A stretch of DNA of 64,000 nt from Streptomyces sp. SirexAA-E (GCF_000177195.2 NC_015953.1:6324001-6388000); one strand, 5' to 3'; numbered from the stretch's first letter, positions 49,488 through 60,183 are shown. Notes: generated from the sequence alone by a model not told the origin. A program made the numbers and translations.

Positions 49488-49847
49488 ATGAAGAAGCTGT
49501 TGTGGGGGAAAGCCGCCCGCACCCACCGACGCGGCGCAGGTCTCGTGGGCCTGGCGCTGGCCCTCGCCGTACCGATGACCACCGTGCTCGCCGTGACCCC
49601 CGCCGCCGCGACCCCGCCGGGCCTCGCCTGCGACACGGGCAAGCACGCCGTCGACGACTACACCGGATACGCGCTCTGCCGGAACAACGGCTCCACGACA
49701 CAGACGTTCTGGGTCCACCTGGTCTGCGGCTGGTCGCCGGACGTGGACGGTGAGCACGTCACGCTGAACCCGGGGCAGTCCGGCCAGTCGACCGCCCACT
49801 GCGCGGGCCTCGGCACCGGCATCGGCGAGATCCATGTCCGGCCGTAG
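49488..49847 (+). CDS. Small secreted protein, unknown function
   Basis: 119 aa from ATG 49488 with AAGGGGAG directly upstream (preferred over ATG 49470). The signal peptide ends near TPAAA (about residue 42). The mature part of about 75 residues has four Cys (LACDTG, ALCRNN, LVCGW, AHCAG), likely two disulfides, and short beta strands (TTQTFWVHLVCGW, EHVTLNPGQSGQS). No family was recognised. It is followed by a good terminator hairpin. Confidence 0.8.
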   Translation: MKKLLWGKAARTHRRGAGLVGLALALAVPMTTVLAVTPAAATPPGLACDTGKHAVDDYTGYALCRNNGSTTQTFWVHLVCGWSPDVDGEHVTLNPGQSGQSTAHCAGLGTGIGEIHVRP

Positions 49848-49866
49848 GGCATCCGGTCCCCGAGAC

Positions 49867-49887
49867 CGCGGCCGTGATCCGGCCGCG
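49867..49887 (+). terminator. Hairpin terminator after the small secreted gene
   Basis: CGCGGCCG (49867-49874) pairs with CGGCCGCG (49880-49887) around a 5-nt loop, 20 nt after the stop codon. Confidence 0.65.
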
Positions 49888-50011
49888 CGGAAGCGCGGGG
49901 CGTGCTTGAGCGGGCCGGCACGCCTCGTTACCCTCCAGTAGATCCGTCGGGGCGGTCCCGGGGCGGCCCCGGCAGGCCGGTGGTCCCGGCGGTCGCGAGG
50001 AGGCGGCAGCG

Positions 50012-51499
50012 ATGTCCTCAGCAGCAGAGCACACCCGGCGGACCCGAACGCGCGGCCCCGGGCGGCCGGACTCCCCGGCCGCCCCGCCCGGACTCGCGGA
50101 CAGCGCGCGGCTGCTGGCCGACGGCACCACCACCTCGTCGGCCCTCGTCGGCGCCGCCCTGAGCCGCAGCGAAGCCGACCGCGACGGACTCAACGCCTTC
50201 CGGCACCTACGGGCCGACGCCGCGCTCGCCGAGGCGGCCGAGGCCGACCGGCGGCTCGCCGCGGGGGAGCGGCTGCCGCTGCTCGGGGTGCCGGTCGCCG
50301 TCAAGGACGACACCGACGTCGCCGGAATGCCCACCTACTTCGGCTGCGACGGCACCCTGCCGCCCGCCACCGCCGACAGCGAGGCGGTCCGCAGGCTCCG
50401 GGCCGCCGGCGCCGTCGTCGTCGGCAAGACCAACTCCTGCGAGCTGGGCCAGTGGGCCTTCACCGAGGGGCCCGCCTTCGGCGCCACCCGCAACCCCTGG
50501 AACACCGCCCACACGCCCGGCGGTTCGTCCGGCGGCTCCGCGGCGGCCGTCGCCGCCGGACTGGTGCCCGCCGCCCTCGGATCCGACGGGGCGGGGTCCA
50601 TCCGCATTCCCGCCGCCTGGACCCACCTCGTCGGCATCAAACCGCAGCGCGGCCGGATCTCCGTCCACCCCTACAGCGACGCCTTCCAGGGCCTCACCGT
50701 CAACGGCCCCCTCGCCCGTACGGTCGCCGACGCCGCCCTGCTGCTGGACGCCGCGGCCGGGCCCCACCCCGACGATCCGCACCGCCCGCCCGCCGTCGAC
50801 GCCCTCGCCGCCGCGCGCCGCGACCCCGGGAGGCTGCGGATCGGCCTCGCCCTGCGGCCACCGCTCACCCTCACCCGTACCGCACCGCACCCCGAGGTGG
50901 CGCGTGCCGTCACCGCGCTCGCCGAGGCCCTGGCCCGCCTCGGCCACCACGTGGAGGAGGCCCGTCCCCGCTACGGGCTGATCGGCCTCGCCTTCGTCCC
51001 CCGCGCCACCGCGGGCATCGCCGAACTGGCCGCGGCGCACCCCGAACCCGGCCTGCTGGACCCGCGCACCCGCAGCGCCCTGCGCACCGGGACCCGGCTC
51101 GGCGGCCGGATCGTGCGGGCTGCCCGCGCCCGGGAGGTACGCCAGCACCGTCGGATCGGCGCCTTCTTCGACCAGGGCCCGGCCCGGTCCGGCGGCGGGT
51201 ACGACGTGCTGCTCACCCCGACCACCGCGGCCCCGCCGCCCCGCATCGGGGCCCACGACGACCTGAGCGCCTGGCGCACCGACCTCGCGATGACCGCCGC
51301 CTGCCCGTACGCCTGGCCCTGGAACGTACTGGGCTGGCCCGGTGTCAACGTCCCGGCGGGATTCACCCGCGACGGACTGCCGGTCGGGGCCCAGCTCCTG
51401 GGCCCCTCCCGCAGCGAGGCCCGGCTCGTCTCCCTCGCCGCGCAGCTGGAGGCCGACCGGCGCTGGTACGAGCACCGGCCCCCGGCACCGGCGCTCTGA
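50012..51499 (+). CDS. Amidase (amidase-signature family)
   Basis: 495 aa from ATG 50012 (GAGGAGG about 10-16 nt upstream). The Ser-cisSer-Lys triad is visible as Lys98 (VPVAVKDD), Ser172 (PGGSSGGSAAA) and Ser196 (GAGSIRIPAA). ARTVADAALLLDAAAG and the C-terminal WPGVNVPAGFTRDGLPVGAQLLGP are standard for amidase-family hydrolases. It hydrolyses a C-N amide; the substrate is unknown. No GatB/GatC partners are near, so it is not a tRNA amidotransferase subunit. Confidence 0.9.
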   Translation: MSSAAEHTRRTRTRGPGRPDSPAAPPGLADSARLLADGTTTSSALVGAALSRSEADRDGLNAFRHLRADAALAEAAEADRRLAAGERLPLLGVPVAVKDDTDVAGMPTYFGCDGTLPPATADSEAVRRLRAAGAVVVGKTNSCELGQWAFTEGPAFGATRNPWNTAHTPGGSSGGSAAAVAAGLVPAALGSDGAGSIRIPAAWTHLVGIKPQRGRISVHPYSDAFQGLTVNGPLARTVADAALLLDAAAGPHPDDPHRPPAVDALAAARRDPGRLRIGLALRPPLTLTRTAPHPEVARAVTALAEALARLGHHVEEARPRYGLIGLAFVPRATAGIAELAAAHPEPGLLDPRTRSALRTGTRLGGRIVRAARAREVRQHRRIGAFFDQGPARSGGGYDVLLTPTTAAPPPRIGAHDDLSAWRTDLAMTAACPYAWPWNVLGWPGVNVPAGFTRDGLPVGAQLLGPSRSEARLVSLAAQLEADRRWYEHRPPAPAL

Positions 51500-51586
51500 C
51501 CCCGCGCGGCGACGAGCGAGCCCGGCGCCCCGGTCCGGCCGAGATGAGTACGGGCCCCTGTGGAGAGGGGGACGGCCACGAGATAT

Positions 51587-51598
51587 CTTGATGTCAAG
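51587..51598. promoter_or_regulatory. Perfect 12-bp palindrome upstream of isocitrate dehydrogenase
   Basis: CTTGATGTCAAG lies 30 nt before the icd start in a local AT-rich island (AGATATCTTGATGTCAAGC). It may be a -35 element (TTGATG), a dimeric regulator site, or both. Confidence 0.45.
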
Positions 51599-51628
51599 CA
51601 ATGTTGCAGACGTGGAGCGGAGCACCCG

Positions 51629-53848
<2,220 letters not shown>

Positions 53849-53887
53849 CCCACCCCGCGGCCCCCGCACGGGCCGCACCCGCACCAC

Positions 53888-53926
53888 GACCGCCCCGGCG
53901 GGCTCCAGGAGCCCGCCGGGGCGGTC
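53888..53926 (+). terminator. 19-bp hairpin terminator after icd
   Basis: Perfect inverted repeat with arms 53888-53906 and 53908-53926 (core CCCCGGCGGGCTCC / GGAGCCCGCCGGGG), 40 nt after the icd stop. It also lies about 60 bp beyond the stop of the convergent hydrolase gene, so it could end both transcripts. Confidence 0.9.
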
Positions 53927-53987
53927 GCGTCGGTGGGCCCGCCGGGGGAGCCCCGCCCAGGCTGCCCGCGGCCTTCGACCCGGCGTC

Positions 53988-54869
53988 TCAGGCGTGAGCT
54001 CCGGCCGCCTGCCAGAACCCGCGCACCAGGGTGACGAGTTCGGCGGGCGCCTCTTCGGCGATGTGGTGCCCGGAGGCGATCGGGCCGCCGTCCAGCCGGT
54101 CGCCCGCCCAGTCACGCCAGACGTCCAGTACATCCCCGTACAGGTCGGCCATGTCGTCGCGGGTGGCCCACAGCACCTGGAGCGGGCAGCGGATGCGCCG
54201 GCCGGCCCGACGGTCGGTGTCGTCGTGCTCCCGGTCGACACCGAGACCGGCCCGGTAGTCCTCGCACATGGCGTGCACGGTGGCCGGATCGTGAATGGCA
54301 CGGCGGTAGTCCTCGTACGCCTCCGCGCCCATCTGCCCGGGAGTCCCCCCGTACCAGGCGTCAGGGTCGGCGTCGATGAGGCGTTCGGCGGGCTTGTCGG
54401 TCTGTCCGAGGAAGAACCAGTGCCACCAGCGCGCGGCGAACCTCGCGTCGCAGCGGTGCAGCGCCTCCCCGAGAGGCACGGCGTCCAGGACGCTGAGGGC
54501 GGACACCGCGTGCGGGTGGTCCAGGGCGAGACGGGTGGCCACGTAGGCGCCCCGGTCGTGCCCGACGACGGCGAACCGTTCGTGACCCAGGCGGCGCATG
54601 ACCGCCAGGCAGTCGTCGGCCATGGCCCGCTTGGAGTACGGACGGTGCTCGGGGTCGCTCGGAGGCTTGTCGGACTCGCCGTAGCCCCGCAGGTCCGGGC
54701 AGACCACCGTGTGGCCGGCCGCGGCCAGCAGCGGGGCGACGCGGTGCCAGGTGGCGTGCGTGCGCGGATGGCCGTGCAGGAGCAGCACCGGGGGCCCGCC
54801 GCCGCCGTGCCGCACCCGGAGGCGGGCCCCGTTCCCCTCGCAGCGCGTCAGCTCAAAACCCTCGAACAC
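53988..54869 (-). CDS. Fluoroacetate-dehalogenase-like alpha/beta hydrolase
   Basis: 293 aa from ATG 54869. It closely follows the haloacetate dehalogenase pattern: LLLHGHPRTHATWHRVAP, DLRGYGESDKP, PYSKRAMADD, nucleophile Asp105 in VVGHDRGAYVA, the His-Trp pair in WWHWFFLGQ, MCEDYRAG, and the base His in IASGHHIAEEAP. In the characterised fluoroacetate enzyme two Arg (HDRGAR) hold the carboxylate; here the second is Tyr109, so a different haloacid, an epoxide or an ester is possible. It is a single gene with no obvious operon partner. Confidence 0.85.
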   Translation of the reverse strand: MFEGFELTRCEGNGARLRVRHGGGGPPVLLLHGHPRTHATWHRVAPLLAAAGHTVVCPDLRGYGESDKPPSDPEHRPYSKRAMADDCLAVMRRLGHERFAVVGHDRGAYVATRLALDHPHAVSALSVLDAVPLGEALHRCDARFAARWWHWFFLGQTDKPAERLIDADPDAWYGGTPGQMGAEAYEDYRRAIHDPATVHAMCEDYRAGLGVDREHDDTDRRAGRRIRCPLQVLWATRDDMADLYGDVLDVWRDWAGDRLDGGPIASGHHIAEEAPAELVTLVRGFWQAAGAHA

Positions 54870-54973
54870 TCAAGGCCTCCTCCGCCCCGGACGTCGCGAC
54901 TCGTCTGCCCCAGCGCCCTGGCCACACACATCGTTACAGGGTGGCCCTCGGTGCGGCGCTCGGGGCCGGCGGG

Positions 54974-55033
54974 GGGCCTCTACGTCCTTCGTCAAGCGGC
55001 GCGCGGCGTCTTGGGTTCGTGGAAGGTGCTGTC
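54974..55033. repeat. Diverged repeat, copy A
   Basis: The 24 nt at 54974-54997 match 55650-55673 with two differences, and 55013-55033 matches about 55709-55729 (GGTTCGTGGA, GGTGC). Copy A lacks about 26 nt present between these blocks in copy B. On the minus strand both copies read as the end of a protein (HEPKTP / HEPRTP followed shortly by a stop), so they may be remnants of duplicated gene 3' ends flanking the SnoaL-like gene. Confidence 0.55.
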
Positions 55034-55092
55034 TCGGACCATCGCGACAGCACACCGGTGCGGTGGCGGACCAGGCGAAGGGGGCTCGGGAC

Positions 55093-55536
55093 TCAGGAAG
55101 GGGTGCACGCCTCGGCGATCGATACGCTGTTCTCGTAGAGGTGATGCCGGGTGATCCGGCCCTCCTCGACGGTGAGGCGCAGCGCGAAGGGGCCCTCGAA
55201 GGGCTTCCCCGTCGCGCGCACGGTCCCCGAGAGGTACCCCATCAGGACGGCGTCGGTGCCGTCGACGAGGAACGTGTCGACGGAGGCCCGCGCATCCTCG
55301 GCCACCGTGTGCTCGGCCAGCTCCGTGAACTGGGCGGCGCATTCGGCTCCGGTGGAGCGCGGCCGGATCCACGGGACGGCGGGGTTCTCGGCGAGCAGCC
55401 AGTCGACGTCGTCCGCGAAGAGCGCGACGAGCCGCTCGACGTCCCCGGCCATCCGGGCGGCGAGGAACTCCTGGACGACGTGGCGGGTGGTGTCGGTGAC
55501 GGAACTCGCGCTGAGGTCAGCGGACTTGACGGGCAT
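55093..55536 (-). CDS. SnoaL/NTF2-like protein
   Basis: 147 aa from ATG 55536, with GAGGAGC 5 nt upstream (preferred over upstream in-frame starts). NTF2-like cone fold: VVQEFLAARMAGDVERLVALFADDVDWLLAENP, AAQFTELAEHTVAEDARASVDTFLVDG and the final strands RLTVEEGRITRHHLYENS. The His/Tyr at the end could be catalytic, but family members include cyclases, isomerases and binding proteins. It lies between two diverged repeats, which suggests past rearrangement here. Confidence 0.85.
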   Translation of the reverse strand: MPVKSADLSASSVTDTTRHVVQEFLAARMAGDVERLVALFADDVDWLLAENPAVPWIRPRSTGAECAAQFTELAEHTVAEDARASVDTFLVDGTDAVLMGYLSGTVRATGKPFEGPFALRLTVEEGRITRHHLYENSVSIAEACTPS

Positions 55537-56006
55537 GGTTGCTCCTCGCGCCTCAGGGGCCGGAACCCTCGTCGGGCTCTCGTTGACATGTACCACGCTG
55601 CCGCAGCAGGGGAGCGTGGTCGATTACGCCAGAGGTAGTGGCCGGGGGAGGGCCTCTGCGTCCGTCGTCAAGCCCGAGTTGGTCATGCGACGGCTGCTTC
55701 GGGGGTGCGTGGTTCGTGGAGGTGCCGTCGCGGCGGTCGGCTTGTCGAAGACGGCCGGTCTCGGCATCGGTGTCGTAGGCGCGCATCCACGTTGTGCAGA
55801 CCTGCCGTCCGCGAGCTGTCCGGTGTCGCGCCGGACCCGGGTGGTGGCCGGACCTCTCATCAGCGTCTCCGACGGCACCTCCCGGGCCCGGAGGCCAGCC
55901 GCCCTCTTGCACGACCGCGAAAAACATAACGGGGTGCCCAGGTCGTACGGGCAGGCACCGGCGGACCGCGGTACGAACCGCGGCGCCCCGCACCACCGCA
56001 CCGCGC
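55537..56006. other. Intergenic region containing repeat copy B
   Basis: 470 bp. Beyond repeat copy B (55650-55729) no gene is convincing; open frames are Arg/Pro-rich shadows. On the minus strand the sequence reading into the repeat may be a decayed gene, but no family was recognised. Confidence 0.4.
55650..55729. repeat. Diverged repeat, copy B
   Basis: Longer copy of the repeat at 54974-55033. On the minus strand it reads LHEPRTPEAAVA then stop, parallel to FHEPKTPRAA then stop in copy A. Confidence 0.55.
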
Positions 56007-57062
56007 TCACGGCACCCGGGCGGTCCACTCCTCGGTGCCGAACTTCGTCCGCACCAGCTCCTCGGCCCGGGCCATCTCGTCGGGGGTCACGACGCCCCGG
56101 GTGAGGCCGTAGCGGTTGCGGAAGGAGTCGATCATGTTGTCGATGACGACCTCCCGGGGCAGCCCGGTCTGGCGGCGGAGCGGGTCGACACGCTTCTTGG
56201 CGGACTTGGTGCCCTTGTCGGACATCTTCTCCTTGCCGATCCGGAGCACGTCCAGCATCTTGTCGGCGTCGATGTCGTACGACATGGTCACGTGGTGCAG
56301 CACGGCACCCGATCCGCCGACCATCCGCTTCTGCGCGGCGCCGGCGATCTTGCCGGCGTCCGTGGCGATGTCGTTGAGCGGCTGGTACCAGGCCTTGATG
56401 CCCATGTCGCCCAGTGCCCCGAGCACCCAGTCGTCCAGGTAGGCGTAACTGTCGGCGAAGGAGAGGCCGGAGACCAGTGCGTCCGGCACCGAGAGCGAGT
56501 ACGTGATGGTGTTGCCCGGCTCCACGAACATCGCCCCACCGCCGGAGACGCGGCGCACGACCGTCACCCCGTGGCGATCGGCGCCGACGGGGTCGACCTC
56601 GTTGCGCAGGGACTGGAAGCTGCCGATGATCACGGCGGGGGAGGCCCACTCCCAGACCCGCAGCGTCGGCGGCCGGCGGCCCTGTGCGACCTCGGTGGTG
56701 ATGACCTCGTCCAGCGCCATGTGCAGGGCGGGGGGCTGCGGTGCCTCGTGGATGAGCTGCCAGTCGTAGTCGCTCCACTCGGTGGCGTGCGCGAGGGCCC
56801 GGCGCACGGCGACGGCCACACCCTCGGAGGTGAGGCCGAGCATCACGGTCGACTGCGGCAGCGCGGCGTCGATCCGGGCGGCCAGGCCCACGGTGTCGGT
56901 GTTGGCCGGGGCGCCCTCCAGGGCCGCATCGATGGCCTCGATCGCCTCGTCCGGTTCGAGGAAGAAGTCCCCCGCCACCCGGACATCGCGCAGCGCGCCG
57001 CCTTCGACGTCCAGGTCTACGACGACAAGCTTGCCGCCGGGCACCTTGTACTCGCCATGCAC
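56007..57062 (-). CDS. Lipoate-protein ligase-like protein, accessory domain first
   Basis: 351 aa from GTG 57062 (AAGGGA about 10 nt upstream). Residues 1-90 (HGEYKVPGGKLVVVDLDVEGGALRDVRVAGDFF) match the small accessory domain that is C-terminal in E. coli LplA. The catalytic BPL/LplA domain follows from about 120: HMALDEVITTEVAQG, VIIGSFQSLRNEVD, VTVVRRVSGGGAMFVEPGNT and the lysine motif DAGKIAGAAQKR. It would attach lipoate or octanoate to the lipoyl domains of 2-oxoacid dehydrogenases. The order of the two domains is swapped relative to E. coli LplA. Confidence 0.85.
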   Translation of the reverse strand: MHGEYKVPGGKLVVVDLDVEGGALRDVRVAGDFFLEPDEAIEAIDAALEGAPANTDTVGLAARIDAALPQSTVMLGLTSEGVAVAVRRALAHATEWSDYDWQLIHEAPQPPALHMALDEVITTEVAQGRRPPTLRVWEWASPAVIIGSFQSLRNEVDPVGADRHGVTVVRRVSGGGAMFVEPGNTITYSLSVPDALVSGLSFADSYAYLDDWVLGALGDMGIKAWYQPLNDIATDAGKIAGAAQKRMVGGSGAVLHHVTMSYDIDADKMLDVLRIGKEKMSDKGTKSAKKRVDPLRRQTGLPREVVIDNMIDSFRNRYGLTRGVVTPDEMARAEELVRTKFGTEEWTARVP

Positions 57063-57467
57063 GGCTTCGTTCCCTTCCGGTGCGCGGCGTGTCCTGAGCC
57101 TGCTGCTCCGAAATCCCGATACATGCGCACACACTTCCTACGGCACCTTAATGCTCTGCCGCGACGGGTGGACGTGCGGACATGACGTACGGTCGCGGGA
57201 AGGCGGCCTGGTCCTCCGGCACAACGGCACGCGCGTCTACCATGTGGGTCTCTGCTGCGGGGACGACGAGGTGATCCACACCCCCCGGACCGGCGAACCC
57301 GTCCCACGGGTCCCGCCGGACGAGGCCGTGCCGCGCAAGGAACACTACGGAGCCACCCGGAACCCGCACCCCTGCGCCATGTGTCCCTGGCCCTGCCCGC
57401 CGTCCGCGAGCGGGGCACGGCCGCTGCCGTCGGCGGGCCGCGAAAGGTTCCACCGAGGAAAATCACC
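57063..57467. other. Intergenic region with gene remnant
   Basis: 405 bp between the divergent lipoate-ligase-like and racemase-like genes. It holds the NlpC/P60 remnant and must include promoters in both directions; no consensus elements were recognised. The composition near 57120-57160 is slightly AT-richer. Confidence 0.4.
57190..57330 (+). pseudogene. NlpC/P60 peptidase remnant
   Basis: In the frame of position 57181 the translation reads REGGLVLRH, then RVYHVGLCCGDDEVIHTPRTG and EPV, the second half of an NlpC/P60 domain (the HVGIYLGDGxMIHAPxTG motif with the catalytic His). The N-terminal part with the catalytic Cys and any signal peptide are missing, and the sequence downstream no longer fits the family. 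It looks like the scar of a cell-wall endopeptidase gene. Confidence 0.5.
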
Positions 57468-58556
57468 ATGACACTCACGCTCACCATCGACACCGAGCGC
57501 TGGCGGGAACACCACCGCGGCGTCCTCGGCCAGTACCCGGGGCTCGTGCCGGTCTGCAAGGGGAACGGCTACGGGTTCGGCCACCACCGGCTGATGCGGG
57601 AGACGACCCGGCTCGGCACAGGACTCGCCGCCGTCGGCACCGTCCAGGAAGCGGCCCGCGCGCAGGACTTCTATCCCGGAGACCTCCTGGTGCTGACGCC
57701 GTACCGCAACGGGGAGGCGTCCCCGGCGCTGTCCGACAGGACCATCCGCGTCGTCTCCTCCCCCGGGCACTGCGACGGCCTGGCGGGGCACCGCGTCGTG
57801 GTGGAGCTCAGGTCCTCCATGAGGCGGCACGGCATCACGGAGGCCGATCTGCCCGCCCTGCGCCCGGTGATGAGCGGGTGGGAGTTCGAGGGTTTCTCCA
57901 TCCACCTCCCGCTGAACCGGGTGGGCGGTGCCGGCGGGGCCGAAGAGGTCGCCTCCTGGGTGCGGCGGCTGCGCGAGGAAAGGATGCCGCTCCGTCAGGT
58001 CTTCGTCAGCCATCTGTCGGCCGAGGAGATGGCCGGGCTGCACGCGGAGTTCCCCGGGACCCGTTTCCGGCTGCGGACGGGGACGAAGCTGTGGCTCGGC
58101 GCCCCGAAGGCCACCCGGTACACCAGCCGGGTGCTGGACGTCACCCGTCCGGAGCGGGGAAGAGGTCTCGGTGCCGGCCGACGGCGGCCTGCCTCCGGCC
58201 CGCACCTGGTCGTCGTGTCAGGCGGAGTCTCGCACGGGGTCGGACTGCGGGCGCCCAGGACGCTGAGCGGTCTGCGCGACCGTGCCCGCCACCTCGTGGG
58301 CATCGGCCACGCCTGCCTCGACCACCACCTGTCGCCCTTCGTCTGGGACGGCGTGCGGTGCAGGTTCGCGGCCCCTCCCCGCCTGCAGGAATCCGTCCTG
58401 CTGGTGCGCGGGGACGGGCCACCGCCGAAGGTCGGCGACGAGGTCGCGGCGCAGTTGCGCTACACCATCACACGCCCCGACCGCGTCGTGGAAGAGCCAC
58501 AGGTCCCGCCGGCCGGGTCCGCGGTGACGGGCGGACCCGCCCCGGAGCCATGGTGA
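57468..58556 (+). CDS. Alanine-racemase-like PLP protein lacking the catalytic Tyr motif
   Basis: 362 aa from ATG 57468 with GAGGAAAA 6 nt upstream. Fold-type III N-terminal barrel with PLP Lys31 in VPVCKGNGYGFG and LAAVGTVQEAARAQ, and LRTGTKLWLGAP in the place of the RxGxxLYG motif. The second catalytic base of true alanine racemases (Tyr in VGYADG) is absent: the C-terminal domain reads VSGGVSHGVGLRAPRT at that point. This branch is seen in Streptomyces, sometimes with Fem-type peptidyltransferases. It may be a racemase with another base, a decarboxylase/epimerase, or a PLP-binding protein. Confidence 0.8.
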   Translation: MTLTLTIDTERWREHHRGVLGQYPGLVPVCKGNGYGFGHHRLMRETTRLGTGLAAVGTVQEAARAQDFYPGDLLVLTPYRNGEASPALSDRTIRVVSSPGHCDGLAGHRVVVELRSSMRRHGITEADLPALRPVMSGWEFEGFSIHLPLNRVGGAGGAEEVASWVRRLREERMPLRQVFVSHLSAEEMAGLHAEFPGTRFRLRTGTKLWLGAPKATRYTSRVLDVTRPERGRGLGAGRRRPASGPHLVVVSGGVSHGVGLRAPRTLSGLRDRARHLVGIGHACLDHHLSPFVWDGVRCRFAAPPRLQESVLLVRGDGPPPKVGDEVAAQLRYTITRPDRVVEEPQVPPAGSAVTGGPAPEPW

Positions 58557-58843
58557 TCGGCCCCGGCCGGCCGTCGCGCCCGGGCAGGGCTGTGCCCTGG
58601 ACACCGCCTGGCGCCGGGACAGCGCGTGTGGCCGCACGGAGGACCGTCGGACGCCCCACGCGGGCCCTGGAGGCATGAGCCGTTCGGACGCCAAGGGCGC
58701 CTGCACGGCCTGCTGCTCGGGCTCTACGCGAGTCCGCTGTCCGGCACCCTGATCACCCCGGTGCCGCCGCGCGTCGCCGCAGCGGTGGCCGCTGGACCCG
58801 TCAGGCTGTCAGATCCGTGCCGGCAGCCGGGTCCGGCGGGCGC

Positions 58844-59914
58844 TCACCACACCCCGTCGGGCCCCACGGCCCCTTCCGTGCTCTCGCGCAGGACGAGCCG
58901 GTGCGCCACGACGCGGTCCTGCGGGCACGCCGAACCCGGGCGGTCCGAGCCGTCCGGTGGCAGACCCGGGCGCGCCGCCTCGTCGATGCGGTGCAGGAGC
59001 AGGGCCACCGCGACCCGGGCCACCGCCTCCTTGTCCGGGGCGACCGTGCTCAGCGTCGGCACGCTGAAGCGGCCGCCCTCCACGTCGTCGAAGCCGATGA
59101 CCGCCACGTCCTCGGGCACCCGCGCCCCGTACTCGCGCAGGGCCCGCAACGCGCCCAGCGCCAACTGGTCGTTGAGGCACAGCAGGGCGTCCGGCCGCAC
59201 GCCCTCCGCCAGTGTCCGGCGTACGGCGGCCGCTCCGTCGGCCATGTGGAACGCCTCGACCGGCAGCAGCGACGCCGGATCGTACGCGAGGCCCGCCGCC
59301 GCCAGCGCCGCCCGGCAGCCTCGGGTGCGCGCCTGTGCCGTGCCGACGCCCTCGTCGTCCCGTCCGCCGACGGTCAGGATGCGGCGGCGGCCCAGGGCGA
59401 TCAGGTGCTCGGTGGCCTCGCGGGCCGCGCGTTCGTTGTCGATGGCCACATGGTCGGCGCCGTCCGTCAGCAACTCGCCCAGCAGGACGGTCGGCGGCGG
59501 GCCGGTGTGCGCGCGCAGGTCCTCCGGCGCGAGGGCCAGCGGGCTGAGGATGACGCCGTCCACGAAGTCCGAACCGAAGCCGGCCACCGCCGCCCTCTCC
59601 CGCTCCCGGTCCCCGCCGGACTGGTGGATCAGCACGGTAAGGGAGCGCTTTTCGGCCTCCCGGACGACGTGCCGGGCCAGTTCGGCGAAGTACGGGACGT
59701 CGAGCTCCGGCACCACCAGCGCGATGATTCCGCTCCGGCCGCTGCGCAGGTGCCGCCCGGCGAGATTGACGCGGTAGCCGAGATGGTCGATCGCCTCCTG
59801 GACCACGCGCCGGGTGCGTTCGGAGACGTGGACGTAGTCGTTGAGCACGTTGGACACCGTCTTCTCCGACACCCCCGCGTGCCGTGCGACGTCCTTGATC
59901 CTCGGCCGTGCCAC
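58844..59914 (-). CDS. LacI-family transcriptional regulator
   Basis: 356 aa from GTG 59914 with GGGAGG 5 nt upstream. The LacI HTH and hinge are at 1-60 (RIKDVARHAGVSEKTVSNVLNDY, LGYRVNLAGRHLRSG), followed by a periplasmic-binding-protein-like sensor domain (VVPELDVPYFAELARHVVREAE, DGVILSPLAL, VAIDNERAAREATEHLIALG, DVAVIGFDDVEGGRF). It is divergent from the sugar ABC operon and should repress it until a sugar binds. Confidence 0.93.
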   Translation of the reverse strand: MARPRIKDVARHAGVSEKTVSNVLNDYVHVSERTRRVVQEAIDHLGYRVNLAGRHLRSGRSGIIALVVPELDVPYFAELARHVVREAEKRSLTVLIHQSGGDRERERAAVAGFGSDFVDGVILSPLALAPEDLRAHTGPPPTVLLGELLTDGADHVAIDNERAAREATEHLIALGRRRILTVGGRDDEGVGTAQARTRGCRAALAAAGLAYDPASLLPVEAFHMADGAAAVRRTLAEGVRPDALLCLNDQLALGALRALREYGARVPEDVAVIGFDDVEGGRFSVPTLSTVAPDKEAVARVAVALLLHRIDEAARPGLPPDGSDRPGSACPQDRVVAHRLVLRESTEGAVGPDGVW

Positions 59915-60046
59915 CGAAACCTCCCTGCCCCCTGGTACGCGCCGAGTCTATGGGGTGCCGTCCCGGCGGTCCGGGACGGCTCCCGGAGACCCGGTCGAAG
60001 GCGATACCCGTCGCACACGTGATGACACAGCTCTTTACAGCCAATG

Positions 60047-60058
60047 TACATCGATGTA
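60047..60058. promoter_or_regulatory. LacI-type operator
   Basis: TACATCGATGTA is a perfect 12-bp palindrome with the central CG usual for LacI-family sites. A wider symmetry TTTACA (60034-60039) / TGTAAA (60055-60060) overlaps it. It lies in the 269-bp divergent region between the regulator and the sugar ABC operon. Confidence 0.7.
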
Positions 60059-60183
60059 AAAACAGGTCACCGCACTGGGAGACCCGGTGCGGATCACCCT
60101 GATGTGCGCGGGCGGCCGACGGCTGCCGTGCCGATGGCGCCTGCCGTCGGCCGGGCACGTCGTCCGGCCATGAAAGGTCAGTG

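Noticed and set aside
53888..53926. Long inverted repeat as a possible attachment or recombination site
   Set aside because: Position just after icd, near-zero loop and GC-rich stem fit a transcription terminator; no integrase or direct repeat is nearby.
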